64,000 nucleotides of DNA from Purpureocillium takamizusanense (Eukaryota > Ascomycota > Sordariomycetes > Hypocreales > Ophiocordycipitaceae), in contig NC_063070.1 of NCBI RefSeq assembly GCF_022605165.1, forward strand, positions 1,302,001 to 1,366,000, given 5' to 3'. The notes beneath the pieces are model-generated. The model was not told the origin of the DNA, did no database searches, and saw only the letters and a program-made list of their open reading frames with translations. Positions 31,569 through 44,200 of this stretch are shown piece by piece. Within the stretch, counting starts at the first letter, position 1. Each line of letters opens with the position of its first letter. The translations under genes were made by a program, and so were the position numbers.

Positions 31569-32864
31569 ATGCGGATCCTGCTGCACTCCCACTTTCCCGC
31601 AGGGCACGCATATCCCATGCAGGCCGTCGCCCAGGCCCTCGTGTCGCGCGGCCACGACGTCGTCTGGCTCACCTCGGCCGGCAACGAGGCGCGCGTCCGC
31701 GCAACCGGCGCAGCCTTCGCCCCGACGCGCGCCCTCGCCAGCCTCGACGAGCCGCTGATGAAACGAGACGCGACGGGTCTCTTCGACGCCCCCGGGAGCC
31801 AGCTTCGCGGACGGCTGGCGGCGCAGGTGGCCGACTACCGCGCGGTGCTGGCCGAGTTTCGCGCAGACGTCTTGCTCGTCGACGTCTTCCCCAATGGCGC
31901 GCGCGCGCTGTACGACCTGGGCGAGATTCCCGTCTATGCCACTCTGGGCGTCATTCCGCTGTATGCTTCGACGGCAGCGTCGCCCGTGGCGGCGTCTGGC
32001 CAGCCGCCACCAACATCCTGGCTGGGCTTGCTGGCAAATGCCGTCCTCCATGCGCTGCATCGATGGGCTGTGCTTCCGTGGTCTGTCGTCTCGGTCATCG
32101 ACCAGCAACGGGCTGGAGTAGGCCTTTGCGGACTGCGGTACGCCGAGCCGCCCGAGTTCCTCAGCTACAGTCCGCACCTACACATCCAGGCATCGTCACC
32201 GCGGCTCGAGTTCTTCCAGAGCGCCGGTTCGCCGCAGCACCGGCGCAACACAATGTACGTCGGCCCGCTCGTCACCAAAAGTGCACTGGACACTACCAAT
32301 CTTCCGTCGTGGTGGCCCGAGGTCGTGGCCCATGGCCGTGTTGTTGGCGTCACGCAGGGGACGTTGGCCATGGACCCAACCTCGCTCATCCTTCCGGCAA
32401 TCGTGGCTTTGCGAGACGATCCGAGCATTTTGCTCGTTGTGGTGTCGCCGCACGTCAAAGACATCGAGGCGCGAGTCGGGCGACCCGACAATGTTCGCTT
32501 CGCGACCTGGATGCCATACAGTATGCTCTTGCCCCAGCTGTCTCTGCTCATCACCAACGGCGGCTACGGCAGCATCACGCAAGCGATATCACACAAGGTC
32601 CCGCTGCTTTGCGCCGGGCAGTCGGAGGACAAGAGGGACACGGCGGCGCGGGTCGTCTGGGCCGGGGTCGGCATTGATCTCAAGACGGACAGCCCGACGC
32701 CCGAGCGCGTGAGAGCGGCAACGCGCCAGATCCTCGACGACAGTGGATACCGAGGTAGGGTATGCGCCGTGGGTGATGAGCTCAACGGTCTAGGGGGAGC
32801 TGAAACTGCATGTGAGCACCTCGAAGCTCTGGCCAGGGGCTCTACGCCACGTGTTTTGCGGTAA
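31569..32864 (+). CDS. MGT/UGT-type glycosyltransferase (GT1 family)
   Basis: Single exon, 431 aa; the ATG follows a CCACCACC context and is the first in frame. The N-terminus (ILLHSHFPAGHAYPMQAVAQ) is the acceptor-side start of GT-B enzymes, with the expected early His. The C-terminal half carries the donor-binding segment LLITNGGYGSITQAISHKVP, then CAGQSEDKRDTAARV, corresponding to the UGT signature with Asn-Gly-Gly in place of the common His-Gly-Gly, as in bacterial macrolide-type transferases. It probably transfers a sugar from a UDP- or NDP-sugar to a small hydrophobic acceptor. It converges on the siderophore carrier with a 148 bp gap. The MGT-like character could reflect ancient transfer from bacteria; this is untested. 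Confidence 0.85.
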   Translation: MRILLHSHFPAGHAYPMQAVAQALVSRGHDVVWLTSAGNEARVRATGAAFAPTRALASLDEPLMKRDATGLFDAPGSQLRGRLAAQVADYRAVLAEFRADVLLVDVFPNGARALYDLGEIPVYATLGVIPLYASTAASPVAASGQPPPTSWLGLLANAVLHALHRWAVLPWSVVSVIDQQRAGVGLCGLRYAEPPEFLSYSPHLHIQASSPRLEFFQSAGSPQHRRNTMYVGPLVTKSALDTTNLPSWWPEVVAHGRVVGVTQGTLAMDPTSLILPAIVALRDDPSILLVVVSPHVKDIEARVGRPDNVRFATWMPYSMLLPQLSLLITNGGYGSITQAISHKVPLLCAGQSEDKRDTAARVVWAGVGIDLKTDSPTPERVRAATRQILDDSGYRGRVCAVGDELNGLGGAETACEHLEALARGSTPRVLR

Positions 32865-33012
32865 ACCTCCTTGTTGCTTGGGATGTCGTTTCGGCTTTAC
32901 GGAAAACAGTCAAAATCGTGAGGCCGCTCACGTTGATCTTGCTCACATTTTGTTTTGCAATCGCCAACCCGCATTATCCCACGAAGCCGCACCTCTCACT
33001 CTCGGTACCCTG

Positions 33013-35161
33013 TCATTTCCCGGCCCAGAACCTGAGGAAAGCCTCCTTCGTGCTCTTCGGTGGAGGACACTCCTCTGGCACGTCCTCGTCCCTCAACGGC
33101 AGCCCGTCGTTGCCGACGTTGGTCACCGCGTTCTGCTGCTTGCCCAGGTAAAAGTTTGTCTGGAAGCACGCCGCAACCAGCGGGATGAAGGCCAGGCCCA
33201 GCGCAGGGGCCAAACAGTAGTAGAGCGTGCGGCGGTACGCCTCGATGCAGCCCTGACGCATCGGGCTGTCAAAGGGGTATAGGGTGCGAATGGCCTTGAC
33301 GTTGCCAAAGATCTTGGTGACGTCCTTTTCCGTGGCCGTGGCGGGCAGGTGCGCGCGCAGCTGCCGGGGCATCTGGTAGGACCAGACGACGGCGACGATG
33401 GCGGAGCCGATCTTGGACCACAGTGAGAGCATGGCGATGGCCAGGGCGACGTCTTGGTGCGGGACCGAGGCCTGCGAGGCGACGCGGGAGCCGACGACGG
33501 AGAAGGCACCGCCGCAGCCGACCAGGATCATGGAGATGACCATGGGTGCCGTGTCGACGGTGGCACGCCGGCCGTCGAGCATGATGCCCATGCCGACAAT
33601 CTTGAGGGCGAGGCCAAGCAGCTGGAGCGCCTTGTACCGGTGCGTCCATCGCTGGATCAAGCCGGCCACGACGCCAAAGACGCAGAGCGCCAGAGTCAGC
33701 GTGTTGCCGTAGTAGACCCAGTCCTGGTAGCTCCAGGGCTTTGCGATGAGCACGTAGGAGCTCCAGTAGAGGCCACGAATCTGGCCAGCCACTGCGACAC
33801 CCGTTAGCAAGCTGCGGCTGGATCACCGACCACCGACTACCGTGGTCGCGTGCCTCGGAGTGGAGTGGACTCACGCATGTAGAAACCGTCAATGATGACG
33901 GCCATGAGGAACGTCTTGTTGAAGATCAATCTCCTCGGGGCACTCGGCATCCTGGCCCACTTCACCTCGTACACGACGTAGGCGATGAGCAGCAGGCCAC
34001 CCACGACCATCATGGCCACGAGCGAGGGATTGCGCCAGCCCCCCACCGCGTACGTCTTGAGCGAAAAGGACAGCAGCAACAAGCTCCAGCCGAAGCCGAG
34101 GAGGAGCAGGCCGAAGGCGTCTATCTCGTGTAGGACGCGCACGGCGGCCTGGGCCCAGCGTTCGTCGGGCTCGGCCGCGGGGGCGACGGCCATGCCGTGC
34201 GGCGCGTCGCGGCCGGTCTCGTCAGCGAGCTCCTTTGCGGCGCGCCGGGCGGCGTTGGAGGAGGCCATGTTGACGACGCCGTGCTTCTTGGCCTTGCGGT
34301 CGAGGTAGATGAGGGTGACGATGGCGGGGCCCAGCGCGGCGGGCATGATGATGGCGAACATGCCGTAGCCCCTGAGCGGGTCACTCAGTCAGTCGACGGT
34401 CCATGGCTTTTCAAGAGGGGGCACGTCATCGCCACTGCGATGAGCACAACATAGTACAGACAAGCTTACCATCGCCACTGGTCTCGCGCCGTCATGGCGT
34501 CGACAATCTTGCCCGCGAACCAGGTGTTGATGACAAAGGGCGTGCTCAGCAGCGAGCCCACGAAGCCGCGCCACTCCAGCGGCGTCAGGTCCGCCACGAT
34601 GATGTCGTTGACGAGGTCCAGGCCGTTGCTGCCTACGGCTGCAAACACCTCGCCGGCGACGTACGCGGCGACGGTGCGGGACGTGGCGGCGACGACGTAG
34701 CCGAGCGTGTAGAAGGCCAGGGCGACGAGGTACGTGTACGGCCGGGAGGTGATGTCGGAGACCTTTGCGACAAAGGGCTTGCACACGGCGCCGATGACGC
34801 TCGTCGCGATGGACAGCGTCGACAGCACCGCGCTGTGCTGCTTGTAGTGCGACGAGGCGTCGATGCTGTAGTACGACGTGGTCGACTGGTCGAGCGAGTA
34901 GGCCCACGCGCAGACCAGCACCGACGCGCCGACCAGGAGGAGCGTCTTGCGGTGGCTCTGCGCCTCGCGGTAGACGGCCTCCATGCGCGTCACGCCCCGC
35001 GACTGCACCACGGCGTCAGTGCCACCGATGCTGCCGCTCTTGTGCTTCGCGGCGCCGTTGTCAGTGCTCCCCCGGGCCGTGGCCCCGACGCCGTCGTCCG
35101 AGTCGGTGGCCGGGTGCTTCTCATCGTTCTGTTGCGGAACCATATTCTCGTCCGCGCTCAT
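33013..35161 (-). CDS. MFS siderophore-iron transporter (Sit1/MirB-like)
   Basis: Three exons, 35161-34470, 34371-33875 and 33791-33013, giving 655 aa. Donors are GTAAGC and GTGAGT; both junctions keep frame (QWRW|GYGMFA and FYM|LAGQIRGLYW). After an about 70-residue acidic cytosolic tail the protein has 14 predicted membrane segments. Hallmarks are AWAYSLDQSTTSYYSI in helix 1, SDITSRPYTYLVALAFYTLG, EVFAAVGSNGLDLVNDIIVADL and LAGQIRGLYWSSYVL. These match the siderophore transporter group of MFS, which imports ferric hydroxamates at the plasma membrane. Such genes are usually repressed by SreA-type factors; a one-mismatch ATCWGATAA site lies about 490 bp upstream. Confidence 0.93.
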
Positions 35162-36499
35162 GTGAATGGAAGCTGCCCGTCGCGAACGAGTGGTCTCGAG
35201 CGAGTCAGAACTGGGCTCTTTGCAATACCCTCGGCAACTGGGGAGACGAGGAGCATAGCACATCGGCATCTGCTGTCGCAGCCCCCGTCTCTATATATGC
35301 ACAAGCACACATTCAACTACTTCCCGTCGCCCACAAACTTCATATGAAGAAGCGTAAAAAATCCTTTCCCACTGATCCGCGGCAACAACACGGCGAGCAT
35401 ACTTGCTTGCTTGCCTACCTAGCGACCTTGCTACCGCATACCTACAGAGTAGTCTCGCGGCACCAAAATCTCACCCGGGCGTGGATCACCGGGTCGCCAC
35501 GTCGGTGCGCCGCCGCTCCGGCAGGCTCAATAGGCCACTGGGTATCCCGGACCCATGCCGTCCACGTTAGCGGCGAGACCGGTCCCTGAAGAACGGGGCA
35601 ACGTTGGGCGCGGTGTTGCGGTTCCACGAATCAGGGCGATAATCTAATCTAATCAGATCATCCACACCCCCATCACGGGCTGCAGGCCTCCCCGTTAAGA
35701 TCCTCCCCATCGCCCATCAGACAACAAGGAACAGAAAGAAAAAAACCTCGCTTCCCAGCACTACCCAATCTTGTCCGTCTTGAATCTCTGGCTTGGCAAG
35801 GAACACTAGCCCTAGTGAACCATCACGGTGAAGGACAAAGAGACCGGCAGCACGTGGACTACGTGCCGGGCCGGAACGCCAACGAGCTTGGGATGTCGTG
35901 CTGGAGGCGGTCCCACAAACCGGGGACACCCAACGATCGGACACCGTCCGGACGGCCCTTGCTGCTAGGCGGTAAGCGACGTAGCGTCTGCGCGTTTCCT
36001 TGGCTGGAGTGAGGACCCTGGAGGCTGCTCGTGTTGGGCGGCAGTTGGTGGTATATATACCAAGGAAGAGGGATTTTCGTCCAGCCTACGCCGCGAGCCA
36101 GGTAGCGTCCGAGTTGCGCCGACGACGGACGAGGGGAAGGATTCCACTTGATTACAACCCTCAGCAGGGCCGCACGCGGACCTGAGACTCGTCTACTCTA
36201 AGCACCGGGCCTCGTCTCGTCATCCATGGGCACGGATATCCATCCGGATGCCCTACATTCGAAGAGAATTTTGGGTGATTGTGCTGAGGCAAGGCGTCGT
36301 CCCATCCGCCCCTCAACAGGGCTCGCGGCTCGCTGTTCGGGCCATCAAATCGGAACGCCTGGCGACAGCTGCTCCACCATCACTCGTGCGTCTCGCACTT
36401 GATATCCCAATGGGGAAGCCCTCACAGACACGTGAGGCGCTGCAAGTCTATCCAGGCCCGGGGCCGTCGGAGCACACCGGCGGATGTCCACATGCCACG
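35162..36499. other. Intergenic region between siderophore carrier and ATM1
   Basis: No gene is supported. It is the promoter side of the siderophore carrier and the 3' flank of ATM1. Confidence 0.5.
35650..35658 (-). promoter_or_regulatory. Near-match SreA-type GATA site upstream of siderophore carrier
   Basis: On the minus strand the bases read ATCTGATTA, preceded by G, differing from ATCWGATAA at one position. It lies about 490 bp upstream of the carrier ATG, in the right orientation and distance for an iron-repressed promoter, but one mismatch makes it tentative. Confidence 0.3.
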
Positions 36500-38732
36500 T
36501 TACTTGTTGCCTTTCACAGCGCCGTGATCCACCCCCCTCTCTTCATTCTCTGCCCTCTCTGTTCCGTCATCGTTGAAGAGCGTTTCTTGCGCTGCGTGCA
36601 TCGTTAGCAACCTCAACGATCCATGCCGGCGGGGGTAATATAGAGACAGAGACAAAGAACAGACACTCACCGCTCCAGAGCTCCGAGTACACGCCCGCGC
36701 GATCAATCAGCTCCCGATGGCTGCCCATCTCGGCCACGTGGCCCTCCTTGAGCACAATGATGAGGTCGGCGTCGAAAATGGTGCGCAGGCGGTGGGCCAC
36801 AAAGACGCTCGTGCGGCCTTTTTCGCGCAGGATGCCATTGATATTGATCATGAGGGCCTGCTCCGTGTGCGTGTCCAGGGCGCTCGTCGCCTCGTCGAAG
36901 AAGAGCAGGGGCGGGTCCTTGAGGAGCAACCGGCTCATGGCCAGGCGCTGCTTCTCGCCGCCAGAAATCATCATGCCCCGCTCGCCGACCTTTGTGTCGT
37001 AGCCGTCGGGGAACTGCTGGATGATGTCGTGGATGCGTGCCCGCCGCGCGGCGGCCACCACCTGCTCGCGCGTGGCCTCCATGTTGCCGTAGCGAATGTT
37101 GTGCTCCACCGTGTCGTTGAAGAGCGGCGTGTCCTGCGGCACCACGCCGATGGAGCGGCGCAGCGAGTCGACCTGCACGTCGCGCACGTCCTGGTCGTCG
37201 ATGAGGATGCGGCCGCCCTGCACGTCGTAGTACCGGAAGAGCAGGCGCAGCAGCGTCGACTTGCCGCAGCCGCTCGGGCCGACGACGGCGACCTTTTTGC
37301 CCGCGGGGATCGTCAGAGACAGGTTCTGCAGGATGGGGCGGTCCGGGTGGTAGCCAAAGGTGACGTTTTCAAACTTGATCTCGCCGCCCTTGGGCAGGGC
37401 GAGGGCCTTGGCGCCGGGCTTCTCGGCAATGGTGACGTTGACCTTTTGCAGGTTGAAGAGCGTCTCCATGTCGAGCAGCGACTGCCTCAGCTCGCGGTAC
37501 ACGGAGCCGAGGAAGTTGAGCGGCACGGAGAGCTGGAAGACGAGCTGGTTCACCATGACGAGGTCGCCGACGGTGAGCGTGCCGGCGGCCACGCCGTCGG
37601 CGGCGAGGTACATCATGGCCGTCAGGGCGCTCGAGAAGATGATGTTCTGGCCGCTGTTGAGAAAGGCCAGCGACGTGGCGACCTTGATGGAGCTCTGCTC
37701 GTACGCCCGCAGGGCCTTGTCGTAGCGGGCCACCTCGAACTTTTCGTTGTTGAAGTACTTGACGGCCTCGTAGTTGATGAGCGAGTCGACGGCGACCGTC
37801 GACGCCTTGTTGTCGGCGGCGTTGGCCTGGCGGCGGAACTTTGTCCGCCACGCCGTGGTCCAGATGGTAAAGGCCGTGTACCCGACCATGGTGAGGACGG
37901 TGATGGCGGCGAACCTGGCGCCGTACTGCCACGTCAGGATGCCGCAGACCATGCTGATCTCGAGGGCCGTGGGCAGGATGTGGAAGACCATGCTCGTCAG
38001 CAGGAAGCTGATGCCCTTGGTGCCGCGGTCGATGGCGCGCGTCAGGCCGCCCGTCTGCTTGGACAGGTGGAAGCTCAGGTCCAGGCGCAGCAGGTGGTCG
38101 AAGACGTTGCAGGCGACCCTCCGGATGGCCTTTTGCGCGACGGACGCGAAGACGGCGTTGCGCAGCTCCTGGAAGACGGTGGCGCCCACGCGCGCCGCGC
38201 CGTACGCCACGATCAGGCTGCCGGCGATGGCGGTGGCCGTGCCGCCGACGGCCGCGACGTCAATGTTCATGGAGTCGACGATGCTCTTGAAGTAAAACGG
38301 CACCTGCACGTTGAGCAGCTTGGCACCGACCAGCAGCGCGACGGCCAGGCCCACGCGGAACTTGGTGCCCAGCTGGCCCTTGGGCCACAGGTAACGCGAC
38401 ATTTCCCGCATGATCGCCCAGTCGGCCTTGCGCTGCTCGGCGGCGGACTTGTCGACGCCGGCCAGGGGGTCGCTGGCGGCGGTCTTGGCCGTTGGCTTCG
38501 GCTTCGGGCTCGGGTGGGATCCGTTCGTCGCCTTGGGCAGGATCGCGCTCGGCTTCACTGGGGGTTGCTCACGGCGCGCGGCCGCCGAGGTTCGGAGGGG
38601 CTGCGCCGCGTTGATGGCGGCGGCGACGGCGGCGACGGGGCGCTGGGGGAGCCATCGCGGACTGCTGTGAGCCTTGACGAAGCTACAGCGCGGGCAGAGG
38701 AGCGTCGGCCGGGAGAGCAGTCGTGGGATCAT
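36500..38732 (-). CDS. ATM1: Mitochondrial ABC transporter Atm1 (ABCB7 type)
   Basis: Two exons, 38732-36671 and 36591-36500, giving 717 aa. The donor is GTGAGT, with a CTAAC branch point, and the spliced C-terminus reads [16 protein letters not shown] as expected for Atm1. An Arg-rich presequence (first about 60 residues) directs it to mitochondria. One six-helix membrane domain (about 110-420, with [14 protein letters not shown] typical of the family) is followed by one nucleotide-binding domain: Walker [10 protein letters not shown] near 485, signature SGGEKQR near 590 and Walker B LLFFDEAT near 611. Atm1 is a homodimeric inner-membrane exporter supplying a sulfur/glutathione-linked compound needed for cytosolic Fe-S protein assembly and iron sensing. 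A single conserved orthologue is expected per genome. Confidence 0.96.
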
Positions 38733-39427
38733 GTTTGCGACCGGCGCTGCGGGAGCATGGTGCGGCTTCGTGAAGCGATCGGGCTCGTTCTTCGGTCGGC
38801 GTCTTTGGGCACGGGACCCGCTTACGCGGGGGAGCGGGAGCGGGAAAAGTGTCCTTCCTGGTGCACGTGCTTGTTGGAAAATTCGAGAATCGCAGATATG
38901 AGTTAAAAGGGGGAAATGAATGGAATTGGGGTCATTGCTCGAGCCGTGAAGCTATGCGGGTGCGCACGCCGAGCTGCGGTCGTGATTGCGGTTGCGGTTG
39001 CGGAGTTGCAGGGCAGCTCCATCAATTTATTATCAGACGTGGAGGTGGAGACGGGCCCAGCTGGAGCCGCTGAGCCAAGACGGGGGGCCAATGGCGTCAG
39101 AACCACACCTTGGGAAGACTCACGCATCTGTCAAGGTGTCGCGGTCTCCATGAATTAATTTCGAATCAGATGCCATGCGGCAGTATGGTATCAATCGTCG
39201 TCACGGCTTTGTCTAGACACCCGCTCCTGTAGAATAACCCCCCCGCCCCCTTGCCAGCCCAGCCCAGGGCAACCTGACTGGTGTGGCTGCCCATGAACGA
39301 CGGCAGCTCATCCGTATCATAACGTCGTGAACACTTTCTTGCCTGCCTCGGCATCCATCATCCATTACGTTCAAGTGTCGACCTGCGTCGACCTGCGCCA
39401 ACCGTACGTCGGCGTCCATGATGCACA
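38733..39427. other. Intergenic region between ATM1 promoter and P450 3' end
   Basis: No gene is supported; no specific motif was recognised. Confidence 0.5.
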
Positions 39428-41241
39428 CTACCCCGCGGCGTGCCCGTTCTCCCGCTTCCCCGGCTGCGACCTGCGCTTGATCCATACATTGACCGGCGTC
39501 TTCGGGTGCCTCGTCGCCGTCACCTTGTACGTCTTGGGTAGCTCCCAGCTCTGCCCATGAGGCGGCTCCATGTCGTAAAACGAGACGATGATGGACGAGT
39601 AGAGCATAATCTCCCGCAGCGCAAAGGCCCTGCCCTTGCAAAGTCTCGGCCCGGCGCCTGTGCGACGACAGTTAGCCATCGGATCCCTGTAACATGTCCA
39701 GCATCAGCACCTCGATAGCACTCACCAAACGGCCGCATGGTTCCCATCTCGGCCACGACCGTCTTCGTCCCGGCCTCGTCCACCGTTTCCTTCAGATGCC
39801 TCTCGTGGTGCCACTCGTGCGGGTCGGGGAAGAAGGCTGGGTCCCGCTGGTGCATCTCCTGTGAGACGTGCACGTAGCCGCCCTTGCGCAGCACAAACGA
39901 CTGTCCGTGGCCTTTGTCGTCCACCACGACGTCTTCGGCCAGCCACCTCAGGTTCAGCGGCCCCGTGTACACCCGCAGGGTCTCGAGGTACGCCGCGAGG
40001 AGCAGCGGACACTTGTTGAGCAGGCCGTCGAGGTCCAGCGACTCGAGCTCCGCCGGCACCCACACGGCGTCACCAAAGTCGTTGGCGGGCTGCACCACCC
40101 GGACGTACGGCGCAATCTCCTCCCGGACCTGCTCCAGCAGCACGGGGTCCCGGTACAGCTCGAACAGCACCCACGGCACGAGCGCGTTTGCGTTGGTGTT
40201 CATGGCCCACAGGAAGCCCAGGTCGCAACAGGCGCGGGCGCGCAGCGATAGGCCGTGTCGTCGATACGTGTCGTGCCGCGCCTTGACCACTCTGCTCACG
40301 TTGTCAAGGTCCTGCCACTTCAAGCCCGGCTCCTCGCCCCCGACGTGCCTGTCGAGCGCCTCGCCAAACTCGCGCGTGCAGGCGAGCAGCTTCCTCTGTG
40401 CGATCTTGGCGCGCTGCAGCCGCGGCCAGGGGACCCAATTGGGGACCCGGGCGGCCATGAGCACGAAGGCGCTGTCAAAGTCCCACATGGACTGCCAGAT
40501 GTCGGGGAAGTTCTCCACAAAGTCGGTGCCGTAGAGGGCGACGTTGGCGGTCATGGCGATGAAGTTCTTGGTCAGCAGCATGAGGTCTGCCTCGACGTAG
40601 CTCTCGCCGCGCGGGTTCTCGACGACCTCGGCGCCGGCGAGGCGCTCCCACGTCATCTGGTCAGCCGGGTACGAGTTGAACGTGACCAGGTCGGCAATGT
40701 TTTCCTTGATGTAGACGACGGTGCGGCTGACGAGCTCGCCCAGCCCGGGGTCCTGGAGCAGGTGCTTGAGCGAGGCCCTGGCCTCGTCGGCCAGACTCGA
40801 GTACACGGCCTCTTCCTCCTGGGTCATGCCGAGCATGGACACCAGGATGTTGCTGGACGGGTCCTGCGCTATCGACAGAGGCCGGTTCAGCAGGGTGTTT
40901 GCCATTTCCGGGCGGAAGACGAAGTGGTGGAAGCGGCCCAGGATGCGCAGCGAGAAGACGCCGTCGGCATAGTAGCGGCTGCGTAGCTTGGCGAGAAAGG
41001 CGTCGCCGCCGAGCAGCATCTGCGGCGCGTGACCAAGGACGGGAAGCCAGAAAGACACCTTTGGGGGCAGCTTCTTGTTTCCATCCCCGGTGGCTACGGA
41101 CGGGCCGCCCGACAACAGCCCGGTGGAGAGTATGACGACGGCTATCGTGACAACAGCGGCCAAGGCGAGCGGTTGCTGTAGGTACGCCACCAGCAGGTCG
41201 AGGCCGCCGCCGTCGCCATGTCCGGTCCCGCGAGCGTCCAT
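39428..41241 (-). CDS. Cytochrome P450, group IV (CYP7/8-like)
   Basis: Two exons, 41241-39726 and 39657-39428, giving 581 aa. The GTGAGT donor and CACAG acceptor reconstruct the haem-binding loop exactly at the junction: F505-G-A-G-P-R-L-C512-K-G-R, matching FxxGxxxCxG. Other landmarks are an N-terminal membrane anchor (about 18-45), the I-helix region LGFLWAMNTNANALVPWVLF, which lacks the usual AGxDT and instead has the Asn-containing form of group IV enzymes, and the ExxR pair in AAYLETLRVY. Family members hydroxylate sterols or related lipids, or isomerise epoxides and endoperoxides, in the ER. The substrate is unknown. Exon 2 also carries the C-terminal tail KRRSQPGKRENGHAAG. Confidence 0.92.
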
Positions 41242-44200
41242 CTTCAGAAGTCAGTAAGTAGCCTGCCGCGAGGTTGTCTATCGCGTCTGCAGATTCGAAA
41301 GAGGGTGGCGGCGCGCCAAGGTGGTCAGTCCGTCCTCTTCGGCCGTCACCTGAGCCATGTGCTAGGAGAGGAGTCCAGAGCAATAGTACTAGAAGGCAGA
41401 ACGAGGAAGGCAGACGAATGACCAGGGCAAACGAATCAATCCGCCGCGGCGAAGAGGTTAAATGCCGGAAGCTGCGAGCGGGCGCAGTGTGGTGAATGGT
41501 GAATCCTTGGATCAACAGACTCGAGTCATCCGATGAAGCCGTTCAAGGGGGCGTGTCGGTGTGAAATAGCAATTGGATGTATTTATCCAAACCCTTGGCC
41601 CATCGCGGGATATAGGTTGAGAAGACGATGCCTGGGCTTTTTCCGTGTTTGCTAGATCCGAGGCTTGTCTAGGGCCGTGGTAGCAGTTGAAGTCTGAACA
41701 GGGGTTTCGGGGTGGCGCACCGTGCAGATACAGGGCCGGGGCGGGCCCACACGCCAGGGGGATCGCCAGCCATTCACTGTGCTGACAGAGTCATCAAGCT
41801 GGTGCGGGTCACTGCCCTGCCCTCCACTGAATCTGATGGATGTTGGTGCGGTGCAGTGCAGTGCAGTGCAGTGCAGCGGCAATCACCCAAAATTCCGGGG
41901 CCCCCCAAAGATGCAGTGGACACGCGCCCCCCACTGTTAAGTTCCGATGGCGGGCATTGATTGCATCGCATCAGCGTGAGATGGTGGCCAGGGCAGTCGC
42001 TCGCTAAGTTCTTCTGCCCGCACCCATCGACTTAATACCGCAATCCAATCCCATCTCATCAGTGTGCATCCGCCCTGCCTGCATCGTCACCTCGCACCGC
42101 ACCGCAGCTCGACATCGAGCCCCGGCTTGTCTCCCGTTTGTCGCGACCCGTGCCGTTCGCCCGCCCGCCTGCCTGCCTCACCGTCCGTCAGCCTCGGCCA
42201 GCCGCCGACCCGACGAGACCGCTCCGTCGGGTTGCATATAGATGGAGTCGTCCCATCGACGGACGTGCTCCTCCTCCGATGCCACGCCGCCGACGACGGG
42301 CGTCAGCCCCCAGACATGGCAACGGCGCCATGCGGCAGCCCCGCAGCGGCATCTCTGCACCTGACGGACGGGGGAGGGGGGACGAGGTGCAGCGGAGGGC
42401 AGGCGGCCGCCTTCTCGGACCCGACGATGTGGGCGTTCCAATTCCGTCCCTGCCCGCACAACTGCGCCGCGCCTCAGCGCATCGATACCCCCCTGTGTTC
42501 ATGTTGGCTCGACGCCGCCGGGGCCGGGGCTTCTGCTGCCCGTCCGCGGCGACAAAAGGTCAATCCATCCATCCATACATACTACGAGGTAATAGGTCAG
42601 TTGTTTCGCGTATGTACTTTCTTGTTCATGCAATACGAAGTACATCACATTGCCTGGCGCCGTCGCGCGGCACGACTCACCTGCCTAGACAGGGCATGAT
42701 GGCCTCATCCAGAGCCGCCCTGTCCGAGCAGCGGCAGGCGCGACATGTTCTCGTGGGCATCATCTGACGTTGGAACCACCGGCGCTCTCATCCCGTCCTG
42801 CTTCTTGATACCTGCGGCCAGCCCCGCGGCCTCCACGCCCATGCCAGCAGGCCATCAATCCACAGGAGCATCTTGTCGGCCTCTCCCAGCTCGACCCCTC
42901 CAGCCCCAGATCCTCACTTCGACAGTGCCCGGCAGTCCGTGGCTCTGCGCCGCCCACATCAGCCACTCCCGCTCCCAAAGGGCGTCCGCCGCTGCGCCAT
43001 TCCCGTCACCTGCCCCTCCCGCCGCGGCGCCTCAACATTCCCATCTCCGCTCGCCCCGGCCTCCGTGATCTGCCCGCTGGCAAGATGGGCCACACCTGTT
43101 CCAGGGCTGCAGGAGCCCGGGCAATTCAGACGGTGAGATGCTCTAGCTTTGGCGCAGCCCTCTCGAAGCCCAGGCCGTCTTCTGCCACTCGCGCTGCCCG
43201 ACATGTACACGATCGGGCCCAACGTCCGAAACGGCCGAAACTGTCCTTGCGGCTCCAGTGGTAGGTAGATGGTGGCGCCGGCACCTGCGACTGGACTGCT
43301 GTGATCTTGATACCGCTAGAGCACTGCGATCCTTTTCGAGGTGCGGTGCCGCCGCGATGCCCGTGGACGTAGTTAACGGCCCTTTTCGCACGAACTAGGT
43401 TGAACAGTCCGAGGATCGCGGCATCTTGAGCGTAGGGGCAAAGACCAAAGTCTTCGGATTTCGCGCCCGTTCTTGAGCGGCCTCTTCCCGCCGACGAACA
43501 TCTTTCTCGCCCCTATGCTTGCCCGTCTGTTGTTGGCCAGGTCCTTTTACATGCGGTTGCGGTTGGGTACGCCCTTGCTCCGCGCGCTCTCATGCCTGCG
43601 TCGGCCGACGGCCCTGTCCAAGGCCGCGTTTCGCTCGTCATGCCGTGCAGCTCGCCGAATCTTGACGCGTTTTCCCGCCGCCGCAGCATTGACAGCCGCA
43701 TTCCCCTTCATGGTTAGAAGACGATGGATGCGGCGACGCGTGAGTCGTGCATGCCCGGAGCCCGTGGCCAGAACTCAAGGCGCCCAATCCCATTAGTCGC
43801 CCATATGTGTCACTGCGATCGGGACCAACATGTCGTGTCCAGTGCCGAAACATCGAGGCGAGTGCCACAGTGGCGAGTCCGCTACCCTTGCACGGACGGG
43901 CTACGAGAGGAACACTACGTATGCCCCCTGGACGGGATGACTGGTTTGTACCCTCCGTCATGGGATGCTCTGAAGTCCGAGGCCGATGTCGCTCAGCCAG
44001 GTCATCTAGCTGCAGCCGCAGCCTCCGTGCCACAGGTATTCCGGCCGCCGTTTCCAAAGAGGGTGGCCATTCGTCTGTCATCACGTCTGTTACACAAGCC
44101 CCAGCTGTCTTTCCAAAACGGGATAATCGACAAGACTATAGGATACACTTGCAGCCTAGAATAGAACTTGAGTTCTAAACTTGGTAAGATCTACTTGCTT

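Noticed and set aside
36717..38906. 729-codon open frame on the plus strand
   Set aside because: It is exactly antisense to ATM1; long antisense frames are common opposite GC-rich coding DNA, and the translation is Ala/Val/Arg/His repetitive without domains.
42064..42767. Two overlapping 210-codon plus-strand frames
   Set aside because: Composition is Arg/Pro/His-rich in both frames, with no motif and no preferred frame; consistent with GC-rich noncoding DNA.
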